From JBCCFC01 sp965213595 (GTDB lineage Bacteria; Chloroflexota; Anaerolineae; Caldilineales; Caldilineaceae), in contig CBDBZO010000006.1 of NCBI GenBank assembly GCA_965213595.1, positions 62,001-126,000 on the forward strand: DNA of 64,000 nt, read 5' to 3'. Every line of letters begins with the position of its first letter. Within the stretch, counting starts at the first letter, position 1. This document shows, one piece after another, positions 8,937 through 16,199 of this stretch. A program made the translations under genes and the position numbers. Under the pieces are notes generated by a model. The model made no database searches. It was not told where the DNA came from and saw only the letters and a program-made list of their open reading frames with translations.

Positions 8937-10280
8937 ATGCCCAAGCAATCTTCCGACAATCAAGACTTTCCCCACCAAAACGGCGTGGGCCCACACGTGC
9001 ACGTCAACGGCAGCGGCGACGGGCCACCGATGGATTTGGACGAGCTCAACGGCAGCCTGAGCGAGGCGCTGCAGGTGGCCGTGCGCCCGCGCTACGCCCA
9101 AATTGTCGGCTGGGGCTACGACGTGCCGGACAAGGTGATCACCAACGCCGACCTTGAACAGATTGTCGACACGAGCGACGAGTGGATTCGCACGCGCACG
9201 GGCATTGAAGAGCGCCACGTCGCCGCCGACCCGAAAGAGACGTCGGCCTCGCTGGGGATTGCCGCCGCGCGTAAGGCGCTGGCCGTGGCCGACGTGCCCG
9301 CCCATAAGGTTGATCTCATTATCTGCGCCACCAGCACGCCCGAGTACATTTTCCCCGCCACCGCCTGCATCATTCAAGATGCTTTGGGCGCCACCAAAGC
9401 GGGCGCTTTTGACCTGAGCGCGGCCTGCTCCGGCTTTGTCTACGGCCTGAGCATGGCGCGCGGCCACATTTTGGCGGGCGACGCGGAGTACGTGCTCGTC
9501 ATCGGGGCGGAGACAATGAGCCGCGTGGTGGACTGGACGGACCGCGGCACCTGCGTGCTCTTTGGCGACGGCGCGGGCGCGGTGCTCGTGGCCGCGAGCG
9601 ACGTGCCGGGCGGCATCCTGGCCTGCGAAATGGGCAGCGACGGCTCCGGCGGCAGCGCGCTGATCATCCCCGGCGGCGGCAGCGCCAAGCCGACCAGCCT
9701 GGAAACCGTTAGCAACGGCGACCACTACATGAAGATGGACGGCAAGGCCGTCTTCCGCTTTGCCACGCGCGTGATGGCCGACGCCACGCGGCGCGTGCTT
9801 GACCGCGTCGGCCTCAGCCCGGACGATGTCGACCTGGTGATTCCGCACCAGGCCAACGTGCGCATCATCCAAAACAGCGTGCTGCGCCAGCTTAAGATTC
9901 CGTCCGAGAAGGTCTTCGTCAACGTACACAAGTACGGCAACACCAGCACGGCTTCGATTCCGATTGCGCTGTGCGAGGCCATCGAGGCGGGCAAAATCGA
10001 GCCGGATGACAACCTGGTCTTCGTGGGCTTTGGCGCGGGGTTAACCTGGGGCGCGTGTGCGATCCAGTGGAGCGTGCCGGTGAAGGAGCTGCCCGAACCC
10101 GGCTGGTGGACAAACTACCGGCGCGAAGCGAGCTACCGCGCCGCCGCCGCGCGCAGCATGTGGAAACGCGCCGTGCGCTGGGTCTACGACGTGCTGCCCA
10201 ACGATCCGCAGGCGCGCGAGTACGTGCTCAACGGCAGCGAAGGGGCGGTGAAGCAGGAAGAGCCGTCCGAATCAAAGTAG
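8937..10280 (+). CDS. fabH: Beta-ketoacyl-ACP synthase III with terminal extensions
   Basis: A 447-residue KAS III that starts fatty acid synthesis by condensing an acyl-CoA with malonyl-ACP. Catalytic residues are Cys164 in LSAACSGFVYG, His in VIPHQANVRII and Asn in HKYGNTSTAS. The conserved enzyme starts near residue 53 (YAQIVGWGYDVPD). The first 52 residues (QSSDNQDFPHQN..., Gly/His/Asn-rich) and about 60 C-terminal residues rich in Arg and Trp are additions to the usual 320-residue enzyme. The ATG has CGGAGCCCCGAAG in front. Palindromic repeat pairs flank the gene on both sides. Confidence 0.93.
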   Translation: MPKQSSDNQDFPHQNGVGPHVHVNGSGDGPPMDLDELNGSLSEALQVAVRPRYAQIVGWGYDVPDKVITNADLEQIVDTSDEWIRTRTGIEERHVAADPKETSASLGIAAARKALAVADVPAHKVDLIICATSTPEYIFPATACIIQDALGATKAGAFDLSAACSGFVYGLSMARGHILAGDAEYVLVIGAETMSRVVDWTDRGTCVLFGDGAGAVLVAASDVPGGILACEMGSDGSGGSALIIPGGGSAKPTSLETVSNGDHYMKMDGKAVFRFATRVMADATRRVLDRVGLSPDDVDLVIPHQANVRIIQNSVLRQLKIPSEKVFVNVHKYGNTSTASIPIALCEAIEAGKIEPDDNLVFVGFGAGLTWGACAIQWSVPVKELPEPGWWTNYRREASYRAAAARSMWKRAVRWVYDVLPNDPQAREYVLNGSEGAVKQEEPSESK

Positions 10281-10500
10281 CAGGTGAGTGTGGTTGCTAC
10301 TAAGAAATGCTCAGAAGTAGCGGAAGTCAGCGGAGGGGTTAGACTATGTTATGCTCGCGAAGGCGGGCATCCATGCTTGACTACTGTAGATTCCCATTTT
10401 TACGGGAATGACAAGACTACCTTGGCTCCAATTTGCCGTTTCTCAATTTTTGCTGGTTCTCTGAGCTTTTATGGGGTAGATACACAAGGCTCGACCGACG

Positions 10501-10605
10501 GTGTGTCGCACTTTCCGAAGTGCGTCGCACGTTTGGGGGAAGTCCTGCCCATTTCGGGTAATAGACAAGCCAGACGTGCGATGCACCTCGGAAGGTGCAA
10601 CGCAC
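10501..10605. repeat. Paired 30-nt palindromic units downstream of fabH
   Basis: Units at 10501-10530 (CTT/AAG type) and 10576-10605 (CCT/AGG type) match the pair upstream of fabH, with the order of the two types reversed. The 524-nt gap 10281-10804 also holds an AT palindrome, CTTATTTAC-CGCC-GTAAATAAG (10688-10709), with a third half-site directly after it. No gene was found in this gap. Confidence 0.8.
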
Positions 10606-10804
10606 GCTGGGCCGCGTTGCTCGTTGCACCCCACAATCCCTCAGAGAACCTTTTTGCTTAACGCCAGTTTTCGGTCACTGCTAAAAACTTATTTACCGCC
10701 GTAAATAAGCCGTAAATAAAGGGATACGACAATCCTGTCGCACCTCCTTCTTGTGCGCTGATGATAAAAATCCGGCTGGCTCATTTGCGCCACGCCTAAA
10801 CCAT

Positions 10805-11035
10805 TTACTTCGGAACAAAAATTGCCCCCTCGTCATCTGGTTGATGAAAGACAATGGGCAAATAAAGCGTCATTCCAGCGTTGGGCAGCGTGGGGTTGGT
10901 GCCATTCTGCGCGCGGACGCCCTGGCCCGGCAGCAGGTTGACGCCAGCCAGGGCGACGATGACCACAAACAGTAGGGTGAACAGTGAACGACGTGAACGA
11001 CGTGAGCGGGGTGTGAAACGACGAAAATGCGACAT
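10805..11035 (-). CDS. Small secreted protein with YLPI motif
   Basis: A 76-residue protein with an Arg-rich N-terminus, a hydrophobic core (LFTLLFVVIVALAGVNLL) and a likely signal peptidase site after GVRA, leaving a mature peptide of about 40 residues. The mature part contains LYLPIVF, close to the VYLPLL at the end of the FG-GAP protein at 47961-50153. From memory such YLPL motifs recur in secreted Chloroflexota proteins; their job is not known to me. The start at 11035 is chosen over an upstream in-frame ATG because AAAGGAGGAATCC lies directly before it. Confidence 0.65.
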   Translation of the reverse strand: MSHFRRFTPRSRRSRRSLFTLLFVVIVALAGVNLLPGQGVRAQNGTNPTLPNAGMTLYLPIVFHQPDDEGAIFVPK

Positions 11036-11221
11036 GGATTCCTCCTTTATATTCAATGTAATAGACCGTAGCGAAGAGAGTACAAACCGCAGCCACTTCG
11101 CGCCAGCTCATGGCCAACTTGTGCGATAGCTCGACCAATGTAGCCCAGATTACGGGGGCCAGTCTGTATTTCACTTACCCACTTAGACGTCTATCGCGCG
11201 ATTTAGATACGCGCGGCCACG

Positions 11222-11257
11222 CGACAGCCAGTGGTGAACTGTGATATAATAGCCCCA
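11222..11257 (+). promoter_or_regulatory. Promoter giving a probably leaderless mutL mRNA
   Basis: A perfect TATAAT (11245-11250) ends 6 nt before the mutL ATG, so the predicted transcription start falls on or next to the start codon. A weak -35 (GCGACA, 11221-11226) lies 18 nt upstream. No ribosome binding site is present. Confidence 0.6.
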
Positions 11258-13218
11258 TGTCTATTCAACTGCTGGCGGCGGACGTGGCCGCCAAAATTGC
11301 GGCGGGCGAGGTGGTCGAGCGGCCTGCCAACGTAGCCAAAGAGCTGCTGGAAAATAGCGTCGATGCGGGCGCGACGGAGATTCGCGTCGAGATCCGCGAC
11401 GGCGGCCAGCGGCTGCTGCGCGTCACCGACAACGGTGAGGGCATTCGGGCGGGCGAGGTCGAGCTGGCCTTTCAGCGCCACGCCACCTCCAAGCTGCGCC
11501 AGGCCAGCGACCTCGATCACATCGCCACCTTTGGCTTTCGCGGCGAAGCGCTCTACTCCATCGCCGCCGTCTCCCACACGACGTTGACCACCCGCCACCG
11601 CGACGAGCAGGCGGGCACGACAACGCGTCTGGAAGGCGGCGTTGTCGTGCAGCACGGTCGAGCCGGTGCGCCGCAGGGCACGGTGGTTAACGTGGAGCAC
11701 TTGTTTTACAACGTGCCCGTACGCCAAAAATTTTTGCGCCAGCCCGCCACCGAAGCGGGCCGCATCAGCAGCGCCGTCCAGCGCGCCGCCCTCGCCCACC
11801 CCGATCGCCGCTTCAGCCTCATCAACGACGGCAAGCTCGTCTTCCAATCCAACGGCACGGGCGACCTCTTCGACGTGCTCGTCAAACTCTACGGCCTGGA
11901 CAACGCCAAGCAAATGGTTCCCATCGGCACCTCCCGCCTCTCGATGAATGAAGTCGTTGATCCGCTCGAAGACGAAGTTCAATTCATGAGCAATTCGGCC
12001 AGCGAGACAAATCCAAAATTCAAAATTCAAAATTCAAAATCTCCCATCGTCTCCGGCTACGCCAGCCTCCCCACCCTCACCCGCGCCAACCGCCGCTATA
12101 TCGATTTATTTATCAACCGCCGCCACGTCGAGGATCGCAACCTCACCTATGCCGTGGTGCAGGCCTACCACACGCTGCTCCAGGTCGGCCGCCAGCCGAT
12201 TGCGGCCATTTTTGTTGACGTTGATCCCGGCGAGGTCGACGTGAACGTGCATCCGCGCAAGAGCGAGGTGCGGCTGCACAGCGAACGCCAGCTCTTTACC
12301 GCCATTCAAAAAGAAATTCGCCGCGCCATTGTGGACAACGCCCCCGTGCCCGATTTTGTGCTGCCGGGCAGCGGCCAGGCTGCGGGGGGGCGCAGCGGCG
12401 CAGCCGACAACTCCGCGTGGGCCAACGGCGTGTGGAGCGTGCCGCGCGTCGCCAACCCCGTGCCCGCCGCCCAGCCCCAGCAGCCGCTGGACTTCTGGTC
12501 GCCGCCCGCCAACCTGCCCGCCACCGCCGCCTCGCCCACGGCCCCGCTGCCGACTGCGTCGCCGGATGAGGCTGCATCGCGCGCGGAGGAACCGTCGCCC
12601 GCGCTAACGGAAAAGTCGCGCAACTTGCCGCCGCTGCGCGTGGTCGGCCAGGTCGGCGCGATCTACATCATCACCGAAGGGCCGGAAGGGCTCTACCTGA
12701 TCGACCAGCACGCGGCCCACGAGCGCATCCTCTACGAAAAGCTGATGGCCGCGCGCTACGCAGATAGCCCAGGCAGCGGAGCGGGCGTACCGCAGCAGCA
12801 GCTGCTCGAACCGCTGACCTTTCATGCGGGCGGCGAAACCGCCGGGCTGGTCGAGCAGCATTTGGACGAGCTCAACGCCGTCGGCTTTAGCGTCGAGCCC
12901 TTTGGCGGCGACACCTTTCTCGTGCGCGCCGTGCCCAGCGCGCTGAGCGACCAGGATCCGCTGCGGCTGCTCCAGGAAATTGTGGGCACGCTGGGCGAAG
13001 GGCGCAACCTCGTCGGCGAAGCGCTCGAAGCGCGGCTGGTCAAGCTGATCTGCAAGCGCGTCTCGATCAAGGCGGGCCAGCAGCTCAGCGAGATCGAAAT
13101 GCGCGAGCTCGTGCGCCAGCTGGAGGAATGCCAGTCGCCGCGCACTTGTCCGCACGGTCGCCCGACAATGATCCAGCTGTCGGCGGGGGAGCTGGAAAAG
13201 GCGTTTGGGCGAACTTAA
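11257..13218 (+). CDS. mutL: DNA mismatch repair endonuclease MutL
   Basis: A 653-residue mismatch repair protein that links mismatch recognition to strand incision. The N-terminal GHKL ATPase is complete: AAGEVVERPANVAKELLENSVDAGAT, VTDNGEGI, TFGFRGEALYSIAAVS. The C-terminal endonuclease motif DQHAAHERILYE starts at Asp483, and CPHGRP near residue 631 completes the metal site, so this is the nicking type of MutL. A short stretch (NPKFKIQNSKSP, about residues 253-264) is encoded by an AAAATTCAA-type tandem repeat and looks like an intergenic repeat captured in a variable loop. The 3' end of this gene is repeated twice downstream. Confidence 0.97.
   Translation: MSIQLLAADVAAKIAAGEVVERPANVAKELLENSVDAGATEIRVEIRDGGQRLLRVTDNGEGIRAGEVELAFQRHATSKLRQASDLDHIATFGFRGEALYSIAAVSHTTLTTRHRDEQAGTTTRLEGGVVVQHGRAGAPQGTVVNVEHLFYNVPVRQKFLRQPATEAGRISSAVQRAALAHPDRRFSLINDGKLVFQSNGTGDLFDVLVKLYGLDNAKQMVPIGTSRLSMNEVVDPLEDEVQFMSNSASETNPKFKIQNSKSPIVSGYASLPTLTRANRRYIDLFINRRHVEDRNLTYAVVQAYHTLLQVGRQPIAAIFVDVDPGEVDVNVHPRKSEVRLHSERQLFTAIQKEIRRAIVDNAPVPDFVLPGSGQAAGGRSGAADNSAWANGVWSVPRVANPVPAAQPQQPLDFWSPPANLPATAASPTAPLPTASPDEAASRAEEPSPALTEKSRNLPPLRVVGQVGAIYIITEGPEGLYLIDQHAAHERILYEKLMAARYADSPGSGAGVPQQQLLEPLTFHAGGETAGLVEQHLDELNAVGFSVEPFGGDTFLVRAVPSALSDQDPLRLLQEIVGTLGEGRNLVGEALEARLVKLICKRVSIKAGQQLSEIEMRELVRQLEECQSPRTCPHGRPTMIQLSAGELEKAFGRT
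12010..12040 (+). repeat. AATTCAAA tandem repeat within mutL
   Basis: About four 8-bp AATTCAAA units inside the ATPase-domain coding region. The AT-rich block contrasts with the GC-rich gene around it and is translated in frame as a short Lys/Asn/Gln stretch. Confidence 0.75.
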
Positions 13219-13225
13219 TAACTAT

Positions 13226-13259
13226 TTGCATTCAGCAGGCAGTTGATTGCATAATGCAA
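13226..13259 (+). promoter_or_regulatory. Promoter/operator of the RelB-YafQ module
   Basis: TTGCAT (13226-13231), an 18-nt spacer and CATAAT (13250-13255) form a plausible promoter. A palindrome TTGCAT-A-ATGCAA (13247-13259) overlaps the -10, and the -35 is a third copy of the same half-site. This layout fits autorepression by the RelB ribbon-helix-helix antitoxin. Confidence 0.55.
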
Positions 13260-13293
13260 ACATGTTCCAGCGGTAAGAGAGAGGAGACCTGAT

Positions 13294-13551
13294 ATGCCTA
13301 GTTCGACTGTGCAAGCAAGGATTAGCCCGGAACTCAAGCAGGAGGCAGAGGCTGTATTGGCGGCAATTGGTCTATCGACCGCCGACGCTATTCGCGTGTT
13401 TTTACAACAAACAGTCAATACGGGAGGCCTTCCATTTCAGCCCGTAGCAAAGCGCCCCAACGTAGAAACGCTGGCTGCTATGGACGAGTTGGATAATGGT
13501 GGCGGCGAAGTCTATGAAAACACCGCTGATTTATTCGCGAGTTGGAGATGA
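13294..13551 (+). CDS. RelB/DinJ family antitoxin
   Basis: An 85-residue protein with an N-terminal ribbon-helix-helix DNA-binding domain (TVQARISPELKQEAEAVLAAIGLSTADAIRVFLQQ, residues 5-39), typical of RelB/DinJ. The C-terminal part (RPNVETLAAMDELDNGGG onward) is the toxin-binding tail. It should neutralise the YafQ-like protein encoded 6 nt downstream and repress the operon through the TTGCAT sites upstream. The ATG follows GAGAGGAGACCTGAT. The module sits directly behind mutL and is followed by a duplicate of the mutL 3' end. Confidence 0.88.
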   Translation: MPSSTVQARISPELKQEAEAVLAAIGLSTADAIRVFLQQTVNTGGLPFQPVAKRPNVETLAAMDELDNGGGEVYENTADLFASWR

Positions 13552-13557
13552 CCTTTT

Positions 13558-13833
13558 ATGGCACTCCTGGTTCGACAAAGTTCGCAGTTTAAGCGAGATG
13601 CAAAGCGATTGCATAAAAGAGGCGTAGAGTTATCAAGGCTGGAGGAGGTAGTTGACAGCCTCGCGGCGCAAGAGTCGCTGGATCCAAAATACCGTGACCA
13701 TGCTTTGATTGGAAATTGGAGAGGACACAGGGAATGTCACATCCAGCCTGATTGGCTGCTCATCTATCGGATAGAATTAGAGGCACTCCAATTAGTTCGC
13801 ACAGGCAGCCACGCTGATTTATTTGGAAAGTAG
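13558..13833 (+). CDS. YafQ/RelE superfamily mRNA interferase toxin
   Basis: A 91-residue toxin of the YafQ family, normal length. The family cuts mRNA on the ribosome. Visible features are the basic N-terminus SSQFKRDAKRLHKRG, the LIGNWRGHRECHIQPDWLLIYR core, and the C-terminal TGSHADLFGK with the conserved His. The DinJ/YafQ gene order (antitoxin first) is kept. Toxin and antitoxin look intact, so the module is probably functional. Confidence 0.88.
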   Translation: MALLVRQSSQFKRDAKRLHKRGVELSRLEEVVDSLAAQESLDPKYRDHALIGNWRGHRECHIQPDWLLIYRIELEALQLVRTGSHADLFGK

Positions 13834-13874
13834 CGAAAAGTAGAGCAGTTGTAGCGTGTCCACCCACTTCCTCA

Positions 13875-14130
13875 TTTCCTCTTACGTGCCGTGCCCAATG
13901 CGCTGGGCAAAGGGCGCAATCTAGTCGGCGAAGCGCTCGAGGCGCGGCTGGTCAAGCTGATCTGCAAGCGCGTCTCGATCAAGGCGGGCCAGCCGCTCAG
14001 CGAGATCGAAATGCGCGAGCTGGTGCGCCAGCTGGAGGAATGCCAGTCGCCGCGGACCTGCCCGCACGGTCGCCCGACGATGATTCAGCTGCCGGCTGGG
14101 GAGTTGGAGAAGGCGTTTGGACGGGTGTAG
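13875..14130 (+). pseudogene. Duplicate of the mutL 3' end (copy 2)
   Basis: This stretch encodes FLLRAVPNAL, then GKGRNLVGEALEARL through to a stop, matching the last part of MutL. Relative to mutL it lacks 48 nt (16 codons), apparently deleted between two CGCTG repeats. Over the final 200 nt I count about 14 differences from mutL (roughly 93% identity), and most are synonymous. A GTG at 13891 could start an 79-residue product, but there is no ribosome binding site. The synonymous bias suggests that it came from a functional mutL allele, not from decay in place. Confidence 0.9.
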
Positions 14131-14165
14131 TATAGCGTATTGGGTTCAACAAATGGATCGAGATT

Positions 14166-14459
14166 ATGTCTTCTCAACGTCTTGGACGAATTCGTGATAA
14201 AATTCGTACGCGCCAATACGACATGTCCGTTCATGCAATGGATGAGATGGCAGAGGACAACCTTGACATTGAAGATATAGAAGCAGCCGTGCTCAATGGC
14301 GAAATTTTGCGTATAGAACGAGATGATCCAAGAGGAACGAGATACGTAATCGGTGGCATAGCAATAGATGGACAAACACCGGTCGGTGTTGTAGGACGCT
14401 TTCGAGCAACTGAACGCTACTTGATCATAACAGTTTACGAGATTACGGACTCAAACTGA
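14166..14459 (+). CDS. DUF4258 protein, probable toxin
   Basis: A 97-residue DUF4258 domain protein: SVHAMDEMAEDNLDIEDIEAAVLNGEI, an arginine-rich middle (RIERDDPRGTRYVIGG), and the C-terminal strand RYLIITVYE. DUF4258 proteins are often encoded with YgiT-type zinc-finger antitoxins, as here, and are thought to be RelE/MqsR-like RNases. The stop overlaps the next start by one base (TGATG), so the two are translationally coupled. Toxin-first order resembles mqsRA. The module lies between mutL 3'-end copies 2 and 3. Confidence 0.8.
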   Translation: MSSQRLGRIRDKIRTRQYDMSVHAMDEMAEDNLDIEDIEAAVLNGEILRIERDDPRGTRYVIGGIAIDGQTPVGVVGRFRATERYLIITVYEITDSN

Positions 14460-14722
14460 TGAACAACAATCAATACGGCTACCCCTGCGAATACTGCGAA
14501 GGAACTGTCCGCGCCAAGCTCGTGGCGCGAGAAGCATTTAAACACAAGAATGGATTCGTCATCCTTGAGGACATTATGATTGGTGTTTGTGATGTGTGTG
14601 GCAACCGCTACTACAGCGCTGATGTTCTACACACGGTACACGAAGTTGCGACGGGTCGACGATGTGCAGAGCGCACCGAATCAATTCCCGTGGCGCATCT
14701 TGCACCCGCTGTGACGGCTTAA
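14459..14722 (+). CDS. YgiT-type zinc finger antitoxin
   Basis: An 87-residue protein with two CxxC pairs (CEYCEG at about residue 11 and CDVCGNRYY at about residue 43) that form the YgiT/MqsA-type zinc finger. It lacks the C-terminal helix-turn-helix of full MqsA, as is common for partners of DUF4258 toxins. It should bind and neutralise the upstream protein. Confidence 0.8.
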   Translation: MNNNQYGYPCEYCEGTVRAKLVAREAFKHKNGFVILEDIMIGVCDVCGNRYYSADVLHTVHEVATGRRCAERTESIPVAHLAPAVTA

Positions 14723-14738
14723 CTGCATTTGTGGAAAT

Positions 14739-14803
14739 TGCGTCCGCCTGACGATGATTCAATTGTTGGCAGGGGAGTCAAGGAGACGTTTGGGCTAGTG
14801 TAA
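14739..14803 (+). pseudogene. Decayed stub of the mutL 3' end (copy 3)
   Basis: The bases from CGTCCGCCTGACGATGATTC to the TAA at about 14801 align with the last 20 codons of mutL (GRPTMIQL...AGE...FG). They have frameshifts and several substitutions. At informative positions (ACGATGATT) the stub agrees with copy 2 rather than with mutL itself, so it descends from the copy-2 type. Confidence 0.8.
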
Positions 14804-14828
14804 AGTATATCAAGCACAACTGAACCGT

Positions 14829-15350
14829 TTGAGCGAAAACTTAGACATGGTCATTAACCAACCACAGCCAGAAGTATTTGAAAAGCAAAGTGTTTATTAT
14901 CTTTGGCAGTCGTTAAATATTATTTTTGAACAGGAGTTTTCTGGCTTCAGAGAAGCTATTGCAGATAGGTATATGCAGGAAGAGGTAGATGATGTAGAGG
15001 CTCAATACTGGCGTTATGAACAAGGGATTTTAAATAATTCCTTGATGCTACTATTTTTGAGTCTTGAGAACTATCTCAAAGCAAAAATTTGCGAAGTCTC
15101 TCCACTCTTATTGCTTAGTAAACAACCAAGCGAATGGAGCTCCTATAGCAGTAATATAGACTATCAGGAACTATATTTACATCCTTTTGATGATCTGTTA
15201 GCTCTCTATCTTCAAGTTAGTACCCAGCAATTGAATGCTCAAGTTATCGATGAATTAGAAGAGTTGCGAAGAAGACGTAATGTGATAACGCATGGGATCG
15301 CACAGGGTGATTTGACGCCTAAATTTATATTAGACATTATATCGTTTTGA
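14829..15350 (+). CDS. HEPN-like protein, possible RNase toxin
   Basis: A 173-residue mostly helical protein, much more AT-rich than its neighbours. Near the C-terminus it has ELRRRRNVITHG, which contains the Arg-x4-His signature of HEPN ribonucleases. A hydrophobic helix with a polar face (LLFLSLENYLKAKI) precedes it. The family call rests on this motif and the helical pattern, so it is tentative. The start is a TTG at 14829; an ATG at 14847 is equally possible. Position right behind the third mutL stub suggests arrival with the same insertion process. Confidence 0.5.
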   Translation: MSENLDMVINQPQPEVFEKQSVYYLWQSLNIIFEQEFSGFREAIADRYMQEEVDDVEAQYWRYEQGILNNSLMLLFLSLENYLKAKICEVSPLLLLSKQPSEWSSYSSNIDYQELYLHPFDDLLALYLQVSTQQLNAQVIDELEELRRRRNVITHGIAQGDLTPKFILDIISF

Positions 15351-15486
15351 TTTTCGCTCTCTGGTGGGAGATTTTGACGCCTCAGAGAGAATTATTTAAT
15401 CGGTATAATGTCTATTCGGAATCTTTTATAAAATTATCATACATATATTCGGTGCGACAGTTTGGTGGTATAAAATAAAAGATTAT

Positions 15487-15846
15487 GTGTTGAGTAACCC
15501 TTTATCAGGTTACGATGAAAGTGCTGAGAAAGCCAGGATGTTAGATTATATCATTGTTCTAGAGAGGTATTTAGGGCGAAAGAAACTTGGAGAAGTTTTC
15601 GGCGTAGATTTGAAAGCCCGCAGATACTACTGTCCGTTTTGCTACCTCTATTCTGAATCGATTGAAGATGGGACAAAGTATGCAATCCTGGAGCCTAACA
15701 CCCCTGAGTCAGCAAACATACATTGCATTGTGTGCAATGAAGAATACGAAATAGAACGGTCAGATTGTACGGAAGAATCTTGTCCAGGTAATGTAATAGA
15801 TAGCAAGAATCATACTTGTCTTACTTGTGGAAGCAGGCAACAATAA
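15487..15846 (+). CDS. Cys-rich putative zinc-ribbon protein
   Basis: A 119-residue protein I do not recognise. Its first 45 residues are helical; the rest carries four Cys pairs or near-pairs: CPFC, CIVC, CTEESC and CLTC, enough for two zinc ribbons. It starts with GTG at 15487 and lies 136 nt behind the HEPN-like gene in the same AT-rich block, so it could be that protein's antitoxin or partner. The 136-nt gap contains a short inverted repeat CTCTCTG/CAGAGAG. Confidence 0.5.
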   Translation: MLSNPLSGYDESAEKARMLDYIIVLERYLGRKKLGEVFGVDLKARRYYCPFCYLYSESIEDGTKYAILEPNTPESANIHCIVCNEEYEIERSDCTEESCPGNVIDSKNHTCLTCGSRQQ

Positions 15847-15884
15847 TAGTTGTGTCGAGTAATAACGAGAAACGAGACGCTGCT

Positions 15885-16067
15885 ATGCCTACAAATGTAT
15901 CGAAGGCAAAACTGCGTCAGTTTGTAAAGCAACGTGAACCGTTTGCTTCTGCGATGCTAAAACAGCCGAATGCAGAAACTTGGACTGCGATGCAAGAAAT
16001 CGAAGAAGGGCACGGCGAATTGTTTCAGAGCACGACAGAGTTATTCTGTAATTGGGAAAAAGATTGA
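15885..16067 (+). pseudogene. Relic of a RelB-type antitoxin
   Basis: A 60-codon frame whose second half, KQPNAETWTAMQEIEEGHGE and the following TTELFCNWEKD, is clearly related to the tail of the RelB protein at 13294 (KRPNVETLAAMDELDNGGGE). The N-terminal ribbon-helix-helix is reduced to MPTNVSKAKLRQFVKQREPF, so DNA binding is probably lost. No toxin gene follows. It could be an orphan antitoxin or a remnant of an older module. Confidence 0.6.
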
Positions 16068-16199
16068 CTGCTGACACCCTCACCCACCACCTCAAAACCG
16101 AAGCGCACCGCCTCGGCTTCGACGACTGCCGCGTCGTGCCCGTTGAGCGGGCGCACTCAGTTCCTCTGGGGAAGTTTCGCATATGCTCTCCCCCAACTA
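16064..16199 (+). pseudogene. Truncated 5' end resembling queG
   Basis: The frame from 16064 reads LTHHLKTEAHRLGFDDCRVV, like the N-terminus of epoxyqueuosine reductase (QueG), but similarity stops after about 30 codons near VERA and unrelated sequence follows into the end of fpg. The base composition is again GC-rich. I infer that a queG-like gene once followed here and was cut off when the region was rearranged. Confidence 0.45.
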
